64,000 bases of DNA, taken from the NCBI RefSeq assembly GCF_003326675.1, contig NZ_JPWF01000002.1:434001-498000 (forward strand), written 5' to 3'. The stretch is from Thalassospira profundimaris (GTDB lineage: Bacteria; Pseudomonadota; Alphaproteobacteria; Rhodospirillales; Thalassospiraceae). The translations under genes and the position numbers were made by a program. The stretch's first letter is position 1. The number at the start of each line of letters is the position of its first letter. The notes under the pieces are model-generated. The model saw only the letters and a list, made by a program, of their open reading frames with translations. It was not told the DNA's origin and did not search any database. Below are positions 15,001-24,436 of the stretch, piece after piece.

Positions 15001-18000
15001 GTTTTCAGTCCCCTCAAGCGAACGGATACCAACAAAGTTGGCAAAGGTCAGGCTGTTGGGATCAACGCCTTCAAGGGTGATAACCGCATCACCAAGCGTG
15101 ATGGTGGCGTTTCCAAGCGCATCTTCACCAATGAAATCAGCGATATCAGAGAACAGTTCAAGCCCGTCTATCCCCTGAATATCAATGACATCATTCGCCG
15201 GATTGAAATCGGTAACAACGTCATTGCCGCTGTCTGGCGAAACCACGAAGGTGTCGGCACCGCTACCACCGGTCAGCGTGTCATCACCGCCGCGACCATC
15301 GATGGTGTCATTCCCGGCTCCGCCAATAAACACGTCATCGCCACTGCTGCCCAACATGGTGTCAGCACCAGACGATCCTTCGATAACTTCGAAACCGGAA
15401 ATCTGATCGACGAAATTGCTGCCCGTTACAGTTCCAGCTTCAAGATCAACAGAAACACTCGGATTAAGCGTGCTGTCCGCGCCCGAGTTATAGCTCAGCG
15501 TATCCGTGCCTTCGCCACCGGTCAGCGTGTCAATGCCGCCACTACCATAAACGGTGTCATCGCCTGCACCTGCATCAATAACGTTGCCCTGGCTATCGCC
15601 ATAGATGACATCGTTGCCCGATCCCGTAACAACATTTTCAATGCTCGAAAGCGTATCGGTGCCATCGCCACTTGCCACGCCATTGACAAGGTCAACCGTT
15701 ACACCGCCCTCAACATCGGAATAGTCGACAGTATCAATACCGTCACCGCCAAGAAGGGTGTCATTCCCGCCACCACCGGCAAGAATATCGTCGCCATTCA
15801 GGCCCGACAGAATGTTGTCGCCGTCATCACCGGTGATGATGTCGGCATTGCCCGTACCGATAACATTTTCAAAGTTCGAAATCTGCGACGTACCGGAATC
15901 GGTTACAGCCGTTCCGGTCGCAAGATTGACATTCAGGCCCTTCTCACTGCCAAAACCAATGGTGTCGTTGCCTTCACCACCGTCAATCGTGTCATTGCCA
16001 CCGACACCGCGCACCACGTCGTCGCCCGCACCGGTAGAAATAACGTTATCGCCCGATGTTCCGACTACCGTGTCATTTCCGGCACCCGTAATGACGTTTT
16101 CGATTTCCGAAACCTGGTCAACTTCCCCGGTTTCGGTATCACGTGCCGTTCCGGTCGTCAGATGGACATCCTGTGCGGTATCACGTGCACTCAGATCAAG
16201 GGTGTCGTTGCCCGCACCACCGATAATCGTGTCATTGCCATCCTCGCCAAAGAACAGGTCATCACCCGCACCACCGTCAAGAGTGTCGTTGCCGCCACGA
16301 CCAATAATCGTGTCGTTACCGTCACCACCGGCAAGGACGTTTACACCGCTATCACCGGAAATCTCGTCGTCATAGTTTGACCCGATGACGTTTTCGATAC
16401 GATCAAGAACATCATTGCCATCGGCACCGGTCGCTGTTCCAGCTGCGAGATCGACCTGAACACTGCCGTTTGCACCCGAATAATCGACGGTATCAATGCC
16501 TTCCTGGCCACGCAGGGTATCATTGCCCGCACCGCCCGAAACGGTATCATCGCCATAGCCGCCCGAAATGACATCATCACCGTCACCACCACTCAGGGTG
16601 TCATTCCCGCCGTAACCGTAAATGGCGTCATTGCCGCCAGTACCGGTTTCAACATCGTCATTTTCAGACTCGAAGATACGACCAAATCCGCGGAAATCAT
16701 CCGCGACAAGACTGTCACTGCTGACACCTTCAAGGGTCAGAACACCCTGTTCGCCGAAATCAATGACGGTATTGCCGTTCCCGTCATCCGACATCATGGT
16801 TTGCAGGGTCGCGAAATCCTGAACACCAAGGCGCGACAGGTCGATAATGTCTTCTGAACCGTTGAAATCGGTAATGGTATCGTTACCGAAATTCTCGGTC
16901 AGTTCGAAGTCATCCTTGCCCGATCCACCGGTCAGAATGTCATCACCTGCACCGCCGGTCAGGGTGTCAATTCCAGCCCCGCCTTCAAGGACGTTATTGC
17001 CGTCATCCCCGGTAATATGGTCGTCAAAATCCGAACCAATGACGTTCTCGACCATCTGGACGACGTCATTGCCCGAACCGCCCGTCGCGGTTTCGTTCGA
17101 AAGATCAACCGTAACCGCGCTGGTCGCGTCGCTATAGCTGACGGTATCGGTACCACTGCCACCCTGAATGTGGTCGTCACCGGCACCGCCTTGCATGAAG
17201 TCATCGCCGGAACCACCAGCCATAACATCATTGCCATCGCCACCGATCAGCGTGTCATCGCCGGAACCACCCTGAAGAACGTCGTCGCCGGCACCACCAT
17301 CAAGGCTGTCATTACCTTCGCCGCCCTGAAGAAGGTCATCACCTTCTTCTCCCAGCAAGACGTCATCACCGGCACCACCCTGCAAAACATCGTCGCCAAG
17401 GTTGCCTTCAAGCGTATCGTCGCCGCCATTGCCCTGAAGCGTGTCGTTCCCGCCGCCACCACCAAAGTGGTCAGCGTCATCACCGCCCTGAACCAGATCA
17501 TCGGCAGCCGTCGGAGTGTTATCAAAGGCCGTGGCCCCGGAATCATCGCCCGAGCCGCCGTCGCCCGAAGACGCATCCTCACCGTCAGTCGCGGTTTCGC
17601 CTTCGGCTGATGTGCCGGTATCTTCCGAACCGGCTTCACCTTCGGTCACGCCACCCTGATCCGTGGTACCGTCGCCTTCAGACGCACCGGTCTCGGCAGA
17701 ACCAGAACCATCGGTCCCATCATTTGTGTCAGACGCCGGATCAGACGCTGGATCACTGGCATCAGCACCCGAAGCCGTATCTTCACCATCTGTATTGGCG
17801 CTATCACCGCCAGTCGTATCGGCACCGGCCTGTGCGCCCGACGTGGTATTGTCTTCCTGCGTGGTGCCACCTTCGGCACCAGTGGTATCCGTCCCGATAT
17901 CAGCGCCGGTGTCTTCACCCGTCGCATCAGAACCATCACCACCCGCGGCATCAGGGTCGCTGCTCTCGCCAGTCGTATCTTCACCAGCGCCAAGCGTATC

Positions 18001-20004
18001 AGATCCATCTGATCCCGAAACCTGGTCAGCACCCGCATCACCACCGGTATCAGAGCCTGAACCATCAGATCCGGATGCGTCCGAACCAGATGTATCGGAT
18101 GTATCGGTTGCGCCAGTTTCGCCGCCGCTACCGGTCTGGGTTTCGGCTTCTTCATCAGTGCCGGATGCGTCGCCACCTGCGTCACCAGCGTCAGTTCCAC
18201 CAGTGTCAGTTTCACCGCTGGCACCGGTTTCACCGTCGGTTGCGCCGCCAGCTTCCGCACCGGATTGACCAGAGGTGTCACCGCTGTCGCTTGTGTCGGA
18301 CGCACCGGTATCGACGGTATCACCACCGTCCGAGCCTGCTACGCTATCCGAACCAGAATCGCCCGCAGCACTTTCACCATCGGTTGCGCCCGAGGTATCG
18401 CCGGAACCGGAATTATCGCCAGTTGCCTCATCACCATCGGCCGAACCGGAATCTGTTCCCGCATCGCCACCGGCCGCATCGGAACCGGCAGACGTCGCGT
18501 CGGTCGAGCCACCTTCGCCGGATGTGTCCGATCCGTCCGTCGCACCGGATTCCGCACCTGCGCCAGTATCACAGCCGGCATCGCCATTGGTGCTGTCGCC
18601 CGCACCCGCATCACCAGAACCCGAACCGGTTTCACCGGCTCCGGAATCTCCGGCACCTGAAGCGCCTGTCTCGGCACCACCGGTTTCCGTACCACTTTCG
18701 ACCGTCTCGCCAGCGCCAGCATCAGAGCCGGCCTCATCTGAACCGCTCGTATCAGAACCGGTCGCGTCCTCGGAACTGCCATCGGTGGTATCCGTGCCCG
18801 AAGATCCGGTCGTCGAATCATCGGATGAACCGGCACCGGCATCTGAAGCACCGCCATCTGTGCCGCCAGTATCGGGACTGTCCGAACCGCTACCCGACGT
18901 TTCGTCACCCGCGCCAGCCGTATCGCCAGTTTCGCTGCCAGATGTGTCTGTTACTGTATCGGATGTATTGACCTGCCCCGCACCGGAACCAAGATCAACA
19001 TGGACGCCCTGCTCGGAGTCGCTGAAATCAACGGTATTTTCGCCTTCGCCACCATCAATGACATCGCTGCCACCGCTGGATTTGAAGGTATCGTCACCCG
19101 CACCGCCCGAAAGGGAATTATCGCCGGAATTACCGGTAAGAACGTCGTTACCGGACGTCCCTTCAACATTTTCAATCCCGCCAAAGGAAACACGGTTTGC
19201 GCCCGTCGCATCGGTCGCAACACCCTGTTCCAGATCGACACGCATGCCGTCTGCGGCACCATCAAGTGACAGGGTATCTTCGCCCGCACCACCATCAACA
19301 CTGTCGATGCCGCCACCCGACGAAATCACATCATCGCCGTCAGAACCGACAATCGTATCGTCGCCAGACGTGCCATCAATGACATTTGCCGCGTCTTCGC
19401 CCGACGCATCAGAACCGTCATCGGCAGCATCATCGGAAACAACAGTTACCGGTGCAATTTGCGGTGCATCGACAATGGTGACATTTGCAAGTTCGGCCTT
19501 GCTGACACCCTGAAGAACCAGAATATCGCCAGTCGAAAATGTGATGATGACGTTACCTGCACCGTCATCAGCGGCAAGTGACATCAGATCAACAACACTG
19601 CTGACACCAAGGTCGGTCAGAGCAAGTTCGTCTTCGGAAACATTAAAATCGGTGATCGTGGTTTTTTCAAACCCGCTTTCCAGCACAAAGGTGTCGCGTC
19701 CTGCGCCACCGGTGACCACATCCTCGCCTTCGCCCGACTCAAGGATATCGTCACCATCGCCACCAATCAGCGTATTGTTCGCGCCATCACCAACAAGAAT
19801 ATCGTCATAGGCACTGCCGATGACGTTCTGCACATTGGTGAAAATCTGATTTGCGGATGAGGGGGAATTGCCATCGCCCTGCGAACCGGTTTCGGAATCA
19901 GAATTAGCCGCTGCCGAATCATCTTCCGCGCGACTGTCGAGAACCTGTTCAATATCGGTGTCGGTGATACCAACACCATCATCTTGATTGGCGGGCGAAG
20001 CCAA
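1..20004 (-). CDS. Giant RTX (hemolysin-type calcium-binding repeat) secreted protein, C-terminus beyond window edge
   Basis: One open frame runs from a TTG at 20004 to base 1 (6,668 codons, no stop seen). I checked the frame at about 1, 9,000, 13,000, 15,500, 18,000 and 19,000, and it is the same throughout. The product is almost wholly GGxGxDxLx-type nonapeptides such as [11 protein letters not shown]. These bind calcium and fold into parallel beta-rolls outside the cell. Recurring spacers read TVDLGAGTA and [16 protein letters not shown]. Lys and Arg are very rare. The N-terminus has no signal peptide, as expected for type I secretion; the secretion signal should be C-terminal and is not visible. 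The TTG start is chosen because an in-frame TAG lies just upstream, GGGAG sits 8 bases before it, and the nearby ATG (20011) and GTG (20009) open only other frames. The exporter genes lie directly upstream. It is probably an adhesin, biofilm or S-layer-like protein; no enzymatic domain was recognised. Confidence 0.93.
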   Translation of the reverse strand, partial: MASPANQDDGVGITDTDIEQVLDSRAEDDSAAANSDSETGSQGDGNSPSSANQIFTNVQNVIGSAYDDILVGDGANNTLIGGDGDDILESGEGEDVVTGGAGRDTFVLESGFEKTTITDFNVSEDELALTDLGVSSVVDLMSLAADDGAGNVIITFSTGDILVLQGVSKAELANVTIVDAPQIAPVTVVSDDAADDGSDASGEDAANVIDGTSGDDTIVGSDGDDVISSGGGIDSVDGGAGEDTLSLDGAADGMRVDLEQGVATDATGANRVSFGGIENVEGTSGNDVLTGNSGDNSLSGGAGDDTFKSSGGSDVIDGGEGENTVDFSDSEQGVHVDLGSGAGQVNTSDTVTDTSGSETGDTAGAGDETSGSGSDSPDTGGTDGGASDAGAGSSDDSTTGSSGTDTTDGSSEDATGSDTSGSDEAGSDAGAGETVESGTETGGAETGASGAGDSGAGETGSGSGDAGAGDSTNGDAGCDTGAGAESGATDGSDTSGEGGSTDATSAGSDAAGGDAGTDSGSADGDEATGDNSGSGDTSGATDGESAAGDSGSDSVAGSDGGDTVDTGASDTSDSGDTSGQSGAEAGGATDGETGASGETDTGGTDAGDAGGDASGTDEEAETQTGSGGETGATDTSDTSGSDASGSDGSGSDTGGDAGADQVSGSDGSDTLGAGEDTTGESSDPDAAGGDGSDATGEDTGADIGTDTTGAEGGTTQEDNTTSGAQAGADTTGGDSANTDGEDTASGADASDPASDPASDTNDGTDGSGSAETGASEGDGTTDQGGVTEGEAGSEDTGTSAEGETATDGEDASSGDGGSGDDSGATAFDNTPTAADDLVQGGDDADHFGGGGGNDTLQGNGGDDTLEGNLGDDVLQGGAGDDVLLGEEGDDLLQGGEGNDSLDGGAGDDVLQGGSGDDTLIGGDGNDVMAGGSGDDFMQGGAGDDHIQGGSGTDTVSYSDATSAVTVDLSNETATGGSGNDVVQMVENVIGSDFDDHITGDDGNNVLEGGAGIDTLTGGAGDDILTGGSGKDDFELTENFGNDTITDFNGSEDIIDLSRLGVQDFATLQTMMSDDGNGNTVIDFGEQGVLTLEGVSSDSLVADDFRGFGRIFESENDDVETGTGGNDAIYGYGGNDTLSGGDGDDVISGGYGDDTVSGGAGNDTLRGQEGIDTVDYSGANGSVQVDLAAGTATGADGNDVLDRIENVIGSNYDDEISGDSGVNVLAGGDGNDTIIGRGGNDTLDGGAGDDLFFGEDGNDTIIGGAGNDTLDLSARDTAQDVHLTTGTARDTETGEVDQVSEIENVITGAGNDTVVGTSGDNVISTGAGDDVVRGVGGNDTIDGGEGNDTIGFGSEKGLNVNLATGTAVTDSGTSQISNFENVIGTGNADIITGDDGDNILSGLNGDDILAGGGGNDTLLGGDGIDTVDYSDVEGGVTVDLVNGVASGDGTDTLSSIENVVTGSGNDVIYGDSQGNVIDAGAGDDTVYGSGGIDTLTGGEGTDTLSYNSGADSTLNPSVSVDLEAGTVTGSNFVDQISGFEVIEGSSGADTMLGSSGDDVFIGGAGNDTIDGRGGDDTLTGGSGADTFVVSPDSGNDVVTDFNPANDVIDIQGIDGLELFSDIADFIGEDALGNATITLGDAVITLEGVDPNSLTFANFVGIRSLEGTENKDILEGTNRSDVIDAKAGNDTVTGGDGNDTIDGGSGNDVISGDAGADTITGGEGDDVISGGTGNDVLDGGEGNDTLSYQGQTSGVTVDLETNQASSGTETDTISNFENVTGSSYNDTLSGDDNANTLRGGVGDDILNGRGGDDYLDGGVGNDTLAGGEGNDVLNGDTGNDTVTYADASGGVNVDLGAGTATGADGEDTLLDIENLIGSDHDDILTGSVQDNTIDGGAGNDTINSGAGSDVVTGGEGADTFVLDNASDEVLVTDFDPSEDKIDLSAFNIPNFEALKKLISTNENGDAVITVDDRIMTLNGVSPEDLSADNFVDIESLGATEGDDVLQGTSSEEIIDGLGGNDTINGGAGDDTIYGNSGDDTIIGGQGADIIDGGEGQDTVDYKSSGSVTVDLEAGTGGVAGEDTLIDIENVNGSNQKDIITGNDGANTLIGNGGDDTISGGAGDDAILGGAGNDKLVGGAGDDALIGGDGTDLADYSAAEGGVTVDLSAGTASGADGNDTLETIENVTGSDHDDTLIGDDGNNTLSGGAGDDVLDGGAGNDLLIGGAGDDIIEGGEGIDTVSYENGEAVSVDLSEGTATRADGTDSLSGVENVTGSKFDDIITGDDGNNVIRAGAGADTITGGAGDDTLTGGTGADVYVVGPNDGTDTVTDFAVGEDQIDITGLGIDTYGELYELMSENENGDLVIDFGEGTSMILKGVSLDDITADNFIGVRDIVGTSGDDTMFGTDGQDTLSGLDGNDTIYGLEDDDSIFGGDGDDTLIGGEGNDILDGGDGVDTADYSDETGPVTANLNTGTATTEGGNDTLRNIENIVAGAGNDTLTGSDGDNLLVGGEGDDVLEGLDGDDTLVGGEGSDTVSYANAQGGVTVDLEEQTATGAAGDDTLSGIENIVGSGHADTLAGDSGDNSINAGAGNDTIIATGGNDVLRGGAGLDTVDYRNATGGITADLEAGTVTGLGTDQLENIENITGSDFNDTILGNELNNVLSGEDGDDILFGGNGDDTLLGGAGNDTLDGGKGNDFIDGGDGVDTVDYSDEQQGIEINLGTGETDDETGDTVLNVENVIATSRNDIITGSDADNTILAGAGDDVLNVSAGDDVIDGGAGQDRMDYSGSNTGVDVDLEAGTAQKADGTDLLSNIEDVTGSDADDSISGSADANTLIGGAGDDIIDGRAGDDLIAGGEGNDTLSGGDGTDTLDYSDASGAQNIDLGAGTASGADGDDTISGFENVTGTDYGDTITGDDGANSIDGGAGNDMLTGGAGNDILNGGAGDDSFVGELGDDTYIGGEGADTLDYSDASSGLNINLQTNIATGDATGTDTFSGIEQIIASDHDDVVTGGAGNDTVLAGSGNDTLTGGAGNDILLGEDGDDTISGGAGRDTLDGGEGEDTLSYADENGVSIDLQTGVTSTGDTISNFENLEGSGGNDTLRGDSGRNTLSGGAGNDVLDGRAGDDVLLGGAGDDTLRGGAGSDTIDGGEGNDTLDLSDLTGDQTVDFTNGTATDGTDTDSFTNIENVVTGDGNDLIIGDDNGNVIDAGNGDNTVEGGVGEDVITTGDGADLVDGGAGNDTINTGAGADTVLGGDGNDVISSGAGDDLIEGGAGNDTISAGSGNDTIDGGAGNDTILSGAGDDVIIGGDGVDTASYIDSEAGVVVDTSNNTVSGSSIGTDTLDGIEIVRGSEFNDTFIGGGQSDTFVGGAGDDTFDAGAGNDTLTLGSGADQVIFNPGDGNDTITDFNVGADKIDLTSFNIAGYDALEELFGTNANGDLTISLESGDTITLQGVKAGQLSADNFIGVDVRLGTDDADEMIGGDGDDIINALGGDDTVDGGVGNDRLIGGDGNDTLDGGVGNDTLVGGAGSDVLIGGEGNDTVDYSTEDAGIVADLENGTVTGGEGDDTLDGIENVIGTLHDDVLIGNDQNNTLSGLDGDDSFVGGTGDDVIDGGEGSDTVDYSGATQGVTVDLDAGTATGQGSDTLNDIENVVGSDFNDEITGDDGNNTISSGAGGDAINAGAGNDVIDAGDGIDEVSGGDGDDIIDGGAGGDILLGEAGNDTIMGGEGDDIVEGGAGDDWVYGDAGDDILDGGEGDLDTVDYSNVDGGVTVDLIKEYATGAAGDDIVRNFERVIGTDYADTLIGSDGINTLDGGSGNDTLFGGAGDDVIITGDGEDMIVLKPGGGHDTATDFDIEEDMIDLSSYGIEDYATLRDQMYDDENGNAVITVGDDSITLEGVSVDDLTPKNFFGYDVIYGTEFEDNITGSQISDEIHALESDDIIDGQAGNDDIYGDAGDDTLIGGAGDDTLRGGEGSDTADYADTTEGVTVDLGAGTATGEAGNDTLESIENVTGGAGDDILIGDENANILDGGAGNDTVYGNGGDDTLIGGEGDDVLSYEDAESGVNVDLDAGTATGGAGNDVIDGFETLIGSDHDDTLAGNDANNVIDGGAGDDTLSGGAGDDTLIGGDGNDIVDYSDQTDAVVVDLENGTGTATDGVDTLDGIEGATGGAGDDTLIGSTGDNILSGGAGNDTLTGGAGNDTLAGGEGADLVDGGTGDDVLSFEGDRIGADGETTDHVGSPTTDGTGETADISGKNLSDDSFVGGEGNDTLVAGSGDDAIILDRDHAGGGSANPAIVDIENIDAGAGNDVVDLTSEVHSYGDVTIDGGEGDDTIWSNDGNDVIYGGEGADNIHGGAGDDVIDGGAGDDVLDGGEGTDTIDGGTGNDTIAAGAGNDILIGGDGSDTLDMSGADGATIDLGAGTASSDATGVDSLSGFENVIATDGDDTITGSDSDNTIDAGAGNDTVTLDAGNDNLDGGEGVDTLDLSGTTGGVTVDLGAGTASGANTGTDTIANFENVTGSDDADTITGSDDANVIDGGAGDDVIDGGAGDDILSGGEGNDTLAAGEGNDTLSGGAGADTFVFGDGTDADLVTDFDLNADVISLPDLGISAWTDLQPLLSDGPDGAVITLPSGGTVTLAGVAVGDLTPDHFKDVANVGTPGEDTLGGGDGDDNIDGDDGDDTVDGGGGDDTLQGGGGNDTVSGGDGNDSVDGGDGDDSVGGGDGDDTVSGGGGDDTLSGGSGSDTLDGGDGNDVLQFEADRIGQAGDETDHVGSPGVDGTGDVADLEGLGISDDQFDGGEGVDTLLGTSGADAIILDNDHADGSNAPSISGIEVIDTGAGDDVVDLTSQTDAYGDVTVNAGTGNDTVWTSAGNDEINAGDGDDVINDGAGNDFVDAGAGNDTIAGSLGNDTLLGGEGTDTLDLSDVTVDVAVNLEDGTANSSQTGADIISGFENLVTGSGDDTIVGSASDDTISTGDGADTIDGGDGIDLIDAGAGNDVISDGAGSDLVMAGAGDDTVVAGSGNDSLDGGDGIDTIDMSNASGDAVVNLGAGTATSAETGNDQISNFENVITGAGDDVITGSNADNVINAGAGNDTIDGGAGDDTVSGGAGADTFVFADGVYDDVVSDFTPGEDKLSIDDLGIERWADLVPLLSENGNGDAVLNLPAGGTVTLINVGLSDLSADDFNNITDGATPYDDDLLGTDEDDTIDALAGDDTVSGGAGDDTLLGNDGDDTIDGGTGNDSIDGGTGSDTLTGGAGDDAIAGGDDNDTLSGGSGDDTLDGGSGNDVLNFEADGTADTGDTTEHTGSPGVDGTGDLAGISGKNISDDTFIGGEGNDTLNMTGGSDALILDGSKLGDGQTTEPTVETRTLGLTESASAADVQAAWADANLYAFDFGTSFVDENGKLNLAAADDTVTFDGNGIGNDGGSPAGSQINHNAATGESEAIVVDLGADATTATVQVSNLMANEASGEVGSWQAFDADGNLVASGTLDSSTITYTSNGVGTATISVTDGSGSSVEFRYIAFESEPYASGSSGSDSSDFFVRSISFDTIVDETVTDGARLDGVEVINAGDGNDVVDLTSDTISYGDVTINGGSGADTLWGNAGDDTIRGELGDDNIHGGAGDDYLDGGYGDDVINGGVGNDTLLGGTGEDELRGGAGDDTIVGGADVDTVIYDDATSGVDVDLANYTATGGAGNDAIYQVENVTGSDHDDIIKGDSKANILDGGAGDDTLVGGAGNDTLRGGDGTDTADYSNANAAVNANLSTGVAKVGTTETDKLSSIENLIGSAGNDTLTGSDGDNTLTGGLGNDILVGNGGDDLLEGGAGNDSLDGGEGNDTLDGGDGNDVINAGAGNDTVDGGAGDDTVLAGAGDDTLAGGEGTDTLDLSEAASGATVDLGAGTASSTETGNDSISGFENVVGGAGSDTITGSDGDNVISGNGGDDVLDGGAGNDTISGGAGNDTVMAGAGDDTLAGGEGTDTLDLSEATSGATVDLGAGTASSAETGNDSISGFENLTTGDGDDTITGSSGDNVINAGAGNDTIAAGDGDDTISGGAGADKLIFEDGTDNDVVTDFDVDEDVISLPDLGITAWTDLKALLSEDGNGNTVINLPAGGTIMLVGVALDQLGPDQFEGVENIATGGDDTLGGGDGDDTINGGGGDDTISGGSGGDTLGGGSGDDTLDGGDGDDTLTGGEGSDTLDGGAGDDVLQFGADRTGTDADDTDHIGSPGVDGTGDVASLDGLGISDDQYAGGEGVDTLVGTDGGDAIILDGDHDNGATDPSISGIEVINAGGGDDVVDLTSQTHGYGDVTVDGGEGNDTLWTNAGNDTVLGGAGNDVIHAGAGSDVINGGTGDDTVIASAGDDSIDGGEGSDTFDASTSNGATIDLGAGTASSAETGNDSLTSIENVIGSDGADTITGSDADNTIVAGDGADTINDGAGNDVIDAGAGNDSLIAAAGDDSIDGGEGEDTLDMNAANGATVDLEAGTASSDATGSDSISSIENIIGSDGDDVLTGSSGDNTILGGAGDDTIEGGAGGDYLDGGEGRDTISFEGSDAGVEIYLGETDANAKTPGEAGRAYDGDAAGDILANFEKVIASAHDDYVYGNSQNNEVDLGDGNDTFDNVEADVSEDTIDGGLGNDTIWAGDGSDTLLGGEGDDYLNGEKGDDY
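1030..7345 (-). repeat. Four copies of a non-canonical ~115-residue block in the RTX protein
   Basis: A distinct block occurs near 6,985-7,345, 5,400-5,745, 3,180-4,145 (split by an inserted domain) and 1,030-1,385. Its landmarks are [31 protein letters not shown], DAIILDxDH, then [17 protein letters not shown] and YGDVTV. The Gly/Asp nonapeptide phase is interrupted in each. The copies differ in detail (SPGVDGTGD against SPTTDGTGE), so they are old duplications. All lie in the downstream third of the visible gene, nearer the C-terminus of the protein. Confidence 0.75.
3330..3925 (-). other. Non-RTX globular domain (~195 aa) inserted in one RTX block
   Basis: Roughly residues 5,360-5,558 lose the Gly/Asp repeat entirely. 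They read as a mixed beta-rich stretch with Trp, Tyr, Phe and Lys, for example [33 protein letters not shown] and [17 protein letters not shown] repeats resume on both sides inside the second copy of the DAIILD block. The composition suggests a folded beta-sandwich, possibly a ligand- or glycan-binding module as found in other long RTX adhesins. The family is not recognised. Confidence 0.65.
17520..18960 (-). repeat. Acidic Asp/Ser/Thr/Gly/Ala/Glu low-complexity linker near the RTX N-terminus
   Basis: About residues 348-829 consist of short Ser/Thr/Asp/Gly/Ala/Glu words such as SDTSGSD, GADTTG and ETGASGE. I saw no Lys or Arg and almost no hydrophobic residues. Normal RTX repeats flank it. 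It resembles the disordered acidic linkers of very large adhesins. It probably acts as an extended spacer, and it is prone to length change because the DNA is itself repetitive. Confidence 0.85.
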
Positions 20005-20071
20005 GACACATACTCCCTACTTGGGAATTATTTTACCTGATCCCGATCTGCGTGATGCAACGTAGAATCGA

Positions 20072-20110
20072 TTTATACAGTAGTATAAACCACCACCAAC
20101 AGACCATCAA
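20072..20110 (-). promoter_or_regulatory. Predicted sigma-70-like promoter of the RTX gene, -10 inside an 18-bp palindrome
   Basis: On the minus strand TTGATG (20105-20110) is separated by 17 bases from TATACT (20082-20087). The -10 hexamer lies within the perfect dyad TTTATACAGTAGTATAAA at 20072-20089, seven-base arms around four bases. A factor bound there would block or reshape the promoter. It implies a leader of about 70 bases and transcription of the RTX gene separately from its exporter. No regulator is identified. A second small hairpin (20119-20135) lies upstream. Confidence 0.5.
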
Positions 20111-20247
20111 CCACTGATAGCTTGAAAATCAAGCTGCTTTAGTTTTTTTTCATGTTTTTTGGGGATTTGGAAGCCGGAAATACAAACTGTCAGATTCTGT
20201 CAGGTTGTATAGGTCAGATCAGACCATCGACCAAAACGTGCAGAAGC

Positions 20248-21552
20248 CTATTGTTCGCGGAAAGCCCGCTCGAAACTGGTGGTAATCGGGGAAAACAGGT
20301 AGGCCAGAATGGTGCGGGAACCCGTCACAATCTCCAACTGGGCAGGCATACCAGGGGATAGTATCATGCCTTCATGCTCGGCTAGGCTCTCGGCATCGAT
20401 CTCAACCATAGCCTGAAAATAGGATCGACCTTCCGAATCGGTAAGGCGATCTGGCGATACATCGGTCACCACACCCTTGACCGGGGCGAACCAGCGCTGG
20501 CTAAACGCTGTGACGCGAATATTCACACCAAGCCCTGTGGAAACCACATCGATATCGTTGGGCGAAACCCTTGCCTCGATCACCAGACGGTCATCAAGTG
20601 GTACGATTTCCAGAATTTGGGCACCCGGCGGAATAACCCCGCCCACGGTGGTGAATTGCATGTTGGTCACAGTGCCGTTGCGCGGTGCCTTGATGTCGGA
20701 TCGCACCAAAACGTCTTCCGCCGAACGCAACCGTTCATTCAGATCTGAAATCTCGCTTTGAACATCGCGCAATTCGGTATTGATCGACTGAAGATGGTCG
20801 CGCATCAACTGCGACTGGCTTGCCTTGACCTGCTGGATTTGCTGTTCGATCCGCGCGATATCGGCGGAATACCGCCCGATATTACCAAGCGTTTCGACCA
20901 AGCGGCTTTCAAGCTGAAGCAACCTTGTCCGTCTGGCATAGCCAAGCTCGACCATCGGTTTGACCATCGCCAGCTCTTCCTTGACGATGCCCACCTGTTG
21001 CTCTGACGCTGTTTTCTGCTCGCGGGTCCCAACGATTTCGCGGCGCAATTCCTTGATCCGCTCGTCATAAAGATCGACCTCGCCCTTGAAAGCACTGCGG
21101 CGGCTTTCAAACAGGGTCCGCTGCGAGTCCGTGATCGAGAAATAGCGCGCATCATTCAGCACTGCCGGGAACACCAGATCATCTTTTTGTTCACGTTCGG
21201 CGATCAGGCGCGTCTGGGTCGCCAGCGAATTCAGATAACGGTTGTTGAGAAGATCAAAACTGGCGCGGGACCGCGTATCATCAAGTTTGATCAAAACATC
21301 ACCCGCCTTCACCCGCGCGCCATTGCGCACCAGAATTTCGCGAATGATGCCGCCTTCAAGATGCTGCACACTCTGTCGGCCGGAAAACGGCGCAACCACG
21401 CCACTTGCAGTTGCCGCAGAATTGACCTCGGCCGTTGCCGCCCAAAGAAACACCGATCCAAATCCAAGAACAAGAATCAACAGACCAAGCCTTACCAACG
21501 GCTTGACGTCGGTATCAAGTTGACGGGCGGTTGGTAATTGCACTCCTGACAT
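20248..21552 (-). CDS. Type I secretion periplasmic adaptor, HlyD family
   Basis: This 434-residue membrane fusion protein should bridge the ABC exporter and a TolC-like outer membrane channel for RTX secretion. It has a short cytoplasmic N-terminus, one transmembrane helix at about 21-40, then a biotinyl-lipoyl-like half motif (VVAPFSGRQSVQHLEGGII). A long alpha-helical hairpin follows at about 130-290, then the returning lipoyl half (IKAPRNGTVTNMQ) and a beta-barrel domain. Length and order match PrtE/HlyD proteins. Its ATG shares the A of the exporter's TGA stop (TGATG), so translation is coupled. The RTX gene begins 243 bases downstream. No TolC-type gene is visible, so the channel is probably encoded elsewhere. 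Confidence 0.93.
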   Translation of the reverse strand: MSGVQLPTARQLDTDVKPLVRLGLLILVLGFGSVFLWAATAEVNSAATASGVVAPFSGRQSVQHLEGGIIREILVRNGARVKAGDVLIKLDDTRSRASFDLLNNRYLNSLATQTRLIAEREQKDDLVFPAVLNDARYFSITDSQRTLFESRRSAFKGEVDLYDERIKELRREIVGTREQKTASEQQVGIVKEELAMVKPMVELGYARRTRLLQLESRLVETLGNIGRYSADIARIEQQIQQVKASQSQLMRDHLQSINTELRDVQSEISDLNERLRSAEDVLVRSDIKAPRNGTVTNMQFTTVGGVIPPGAQILEIVPLDDRLVIEARVSPNDIDVVSTGLGVNIRVTAFSQRWFAPVKGVVTDVSPDRLTDSEGRSYFQAMVEIDAESLAEHEGMILSPGMPAQLEIVTGSRTILAYLFSPITTSFERAFREQ

Positions 21553-24020
21553 CAGGCACCACCCCGTCGACGTTCAGCTGATCCCTCAACAACACGCAAC
21601 TGCGGCCGCCCCCGCTGTGGAACATCGCCCGAAGGTGCCGTTTTGGCCTGCGCCCGACGTGCCGCAGCACGTTCAGCAGCCGCACGCTCGGCATCTTCAC
21701 GCACCTTGCGCATCCGCATGGCGGCGTCTTCGCGTGCCTTTGCCGCGGCCTGGGCGTCGGTCAATTGACGCTTGGGTGCCGGGACCTTGCGGGCCTCGGT
21801 TTTCTTTCGTTCCGGTTGCGGTTTTGCGGCGGCCTTTACACGCGGACGCTCGGTCTTTTGCGGCTTTTCTTCATCGGACCAGCTGACAGATTTCTTAACC
21901 GGCGCAGGTTCTTCAACCTTTGGCGTCACCGGACGCATCGTCATCATTGTTCCGCCCGGCGTGGGTTGCGGCTTCATTTCCGGCTTGATGCCTGCCGCTG
22001 CCTTCGCGGCCTGCACCCGACCGGAGCCGGTTTCACCTGCAAGCCCAAAGTCCTCGATCTCGGGTATTTCGTCTTCTTCCAGATCAAGCATATCCATAAC
22101 ACTGGCGGGATGCTGCCCCATGGCCGAATTCTTTTCGACAATCGGGCGCGGTGCCTCGGGATTGGGGACTTCGATCTGTTTGGGTGTGATGCGCATTTGC
22201 CCGTCGACATTTTCTGCGGCACTTGCATCTGCTGCCACTGCGGCCTGTTCCGGCACGGCCGCCGGGCGGGCGGCGGGCGGCAGACCACGGGCAATATCTT
22301 CGACTTGAACCGTCGGCTTGCCGGGCGGAAGCTTTGGCGCGTTTTTGACGGGCACCACCTGAATTTGACCATCCGCAAGCGCCAGAATGGCATCGGCGCG
22401 GGCAAGAATGGCGCGCTCATGACTGACGATAAAGGTCGTGATGCCGTTCTTGCGCAACACATCAATCAGATCGCTGATATGGGACACCCCGATATCATCA
22501 AGGGCGGTTGTCGGCTCGTCCAAAAGCAACATGCGCGGTCTGGAAAACAGGGCCGCGGCCAACGCGATCAACTGGCGCTGCCCACCCGAAAGGTTCCGTC
22601 CACCTCGATCGACACGCGTGTCATAACCATCTGGAAGATCAAGGATAAACTGATGCGCCCCGGCCAATTCTGCGGCCTGGATAATGTCGCGCATCTCGGC
22701 ATTGCCAAGACGGGCAATGTTTTCCGCAATCGTTCCGGGGAACAGGAACGGGTTCTGCGCCAGATAGCCGATCTGCGCGCCGATATCAGCGCGATCAACA
22801 CGTGATGCTTCAACATCATCAAGCTTCACCGACCCGGAACCGGGCAACCATATCCCCATAATCAGCTTCAAAAGCGCGGTTTTGCCAACGCCATTAAACC
22901 CGGCAATCGAAATGATCTGTCCGGGTCCGGCCTTGAACGAGAATCCTTTGAAAAGAACATTGCGACTGTTTGGCGGTGCAAAGACCAGACGATCCACACT
23001 GACGGCCATACCACGCCCTCGCGGCAGCGGGGCCGGAACCGTCTGGCGCTTATCAAGCAAGATCTTGTTCAGACGCTCAAACGAACTGCGCGCCGCGTTC
23101 CAGCTGCGCCAGGCATTCACCGCCCCGTCAAAGGGGGCAAGCCCGCGCATGCCAAGGATCATCGATGCGACCATGATCCCGATGGTAATGCTTTCCGACA
23201 GGACCAGATAGGCACCAACCCCGATAAAGCACACCTGCATCGCAAGTCGGATGAAATGCGAAAGTGTGGTCGATGTGCCCACCCGGCGGCTGGCCTGACC
23301 TTCCCAGTAAAGGGAATCCGACTGGTCCGCCTGCCAGCGCTGGCGCGCTGACTGGGTCATGCCCATGGCTTCCATCGCCTCGGCATTGCGGACATAGGTT
23401 TCTTCCTGCGCGATCCCGCGGTTCTGGCTTTCTTCGGATCGGTCGACAGAAATCTTGGCCGCCGCCTCGTTGGCAACAGCAATCGCAATCAGCAACACCG
23501 CCCCGCCACAGGCCACAAGACCAAGACGGGTATCAAAGATAAACACCACCCCGATATAGACCGGCGCCCACATGAAATCGATCAGGGCAAAGGGCCCGCT
23601 TCCGGTCAAAAAGCCGCGCAGACCATAAAGATCGCGCAAAGGCCGCTGACGCATCGGCGCACCGCGTGCCGATTGCTGAACGACATGGGCAAAAAGTTCG
23701 CCGCCCAGACGCAGGTCAAGTGCTGTTCCCACCCGGATCAGAACCCGCGAACGCAACTGTTCCATCGATGCAATGAAAAGCAGGACAAGCCCGATCCCCA
23801 GCGTCAAAAGCGCAAGCGTATCTACCGAACGGCTGGAAAGGACGCGGTCAAAGACCTGCATCGAATAGATCGGGATCACCATATTCAGAAGGTTGATCAC
23901 CATCGAGAATCCGCCCACGAGCGCGATCGACCGCCAGAACATCCGTTCAAGCGGGGTGCGATCCCCCTCACGTCCCGCATCCGCTTTGCGGGTTGGCCGG
24001 ATTTTGTCGAGTAGACCCAT
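21552..24020 (-). CDS. Type I secretion ABC transporter (PrtD/HlyB type) with long basic C-terminal tail
   Basis: This 822-residue protein is a fused permease-ATPase. The membrane domain spans about 30-300. The nucleotide-binding domain has Walker A GFNGVGKT (374-381), signature LSGGQ (477-481), Walker B LLLDE (498-502) and H-loop His534. There is no N-terminal C39 peptidase domain, as in PrtD exporters of RTX proteins. Those proteins usually end near residue 560-580. Here about 250 more residues follow, rich in Pro, Ala, Lys, Arg and Glu, with an acidic patch (LDLEEDEIPEIEDFG) and a final Ala/Arg-rich helix-like segment. GGAAGGATTG precedes the ATG. It is the first gene of the secretion operon and presumably exports the neighbouring giant protein. 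Confidence 0.93.
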   Translation of the reverse strand: MGLLDKIRPTRKADAGREGDRTPLERMFWRSIALVGGFSMVINLLNMVIPIYSMQVFDRVLSSRSVDTLALLTLGIGLVLLFIASMEQLRSRVLIRVGTALDLRLGGELFAHVVQQSARGAPMRQRPLRDLYGLRGFLTGSGPFALIDFMWAPVYIGVVFIFDTRLGLVACGGAVLLIAIAVANEAAAKISVDRSEESQNRGIAQEETYVRNAEAMEAMGMTQSARQRWQADQSDSLYWEGQASRRVGTSTTLSHFIRLAMQVCFIGVGAYLVLSESITIGIMVASMILGMRGLAPFDGAVNAWRSWNAARSSFERLNKILLDKRQTVPAPLPRGRGMAVSVDRLVFAPPNSRNVLFKGFSFKAGPGQIISIAGFNGVGKTALLKLIMGIWLPGSGSVKLDDVEASRVDRADIGAQIGYLAQNPFLFPGTIAENIARLGNAEMRDIIQAAELAGAHQFILDLPDGYDTRVDRGGRNLSGGQRQLIALAAALFSRPRMLLLDEPTTALDDIGVSHISDLIDVLRKNGITTFIVSHERAILARADAILALADGQIQVVPVKNAPKLPPGKPTVQVEDIARGLPPAARPAAVPEQAAVAADASAAENVDGQMRITPKQIEVPNPEAPRPIVEKNSAMGQHPASVMDMLDLEEDEIPEIEDFGLAGETGSGRVQAAKAAAGIKPEMKPQPTPGGTMMTMRPVTPKVEEPAPVKKSVSWSDEEKPQKTERPRVKAAAKPQPERKKTEARKVPAPKRQLTDAQAAAKAREDAAMRMRKVREDAERAAAERAAARRAQAKTAPSGDVPQRGRPQLRVVEGSAERRRGGA

Positions 24021-24436
24021 TCAATCCTTCCGTTTTGCCACCATTGGCAATCGCTTCATCATACCATGACGCCAAACTTTGGCATCTTGCTTTCACGCAT
24101 GGCAAACGCTCCGCGCAACAATGCTGCGACGGGCAACCTAGCCGATGGCATACTGCCACTATTCAGTTGGAATATATAAGGATGTGTTAAAATCACGCCA
24201 CAAATCCCCGTAATTCATCGCCTTATCATCGAACTGACGCACATCTTAACGGTATAGGTCTGCGTTCATCCCTTGAGTAAACGGGCAAGCAGTGCAATCC
24301 TTTTCCCATGCGCCAACCATTTGCCATCGTTATGTTTTAATTGGTGCGCCCGGCTTGAATTGCGCAAGGACCCCTTTCGTCCCTATCTCCGGGGAACCGA
24401 CATGCACCATTTTGAAATGCAACCTGCGGATCGGAT
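24021..24436. other. Divergent intergenic region between the secretion operon and the M48 peptidase
   Basis: About 416 bases separate two divergent genes. AT-rich patches near 24,160-24,200 and 24,330-24,350 could hold promoters for either side. I see no gene, RNA family or clear operator here. Confidence 0.5.

Larger units (their letters stand above)
1645..19690 (-). repeat. Ten serralysin-type beta-roll cap modules inside the RTX gene
   Basis: About every 1-3 kb the nonapeptide array stops at a conserved module of roughly 70 residues. It reads like [18 protein letters not shown], then a W-x-DL/LLS stretch, then [16 protein letters not shown], then an L(S/T)ADNFIG ending. Copies lie near 1,645-1,830, 4,440-4,665, 6,050-6,260, 8,280-8,475, 9,625-9,830, 12,850-13,050, 14,050-14,250, 15,025-15,250, 16,690-16,915 and 19,505-19,690. 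Such caps normally occur once, near the C-terminus of RTX proteases and lipases. Here they punctuate the chain and divide it into RTX blocks of unequal length. Boundaries are approximate because they come from reading the translation. Confidence 0.8.

Noticed and set aside
1-17500. Short near-identical DNA repeats that could suggest a CRISPR array
   Set aside because: The repeats keep the coding frame, have no unique spacers of constant length and translate to RTX nonapeptides.
20119-20150. Rho-independent terminator after the HlyD gene (hairpin followed by T8)
   Set aside because: The T-run is on the plus strand, whereas the adaptor gene reads the other way, so it would not end that transcript. 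No plus-strand gene ends there.
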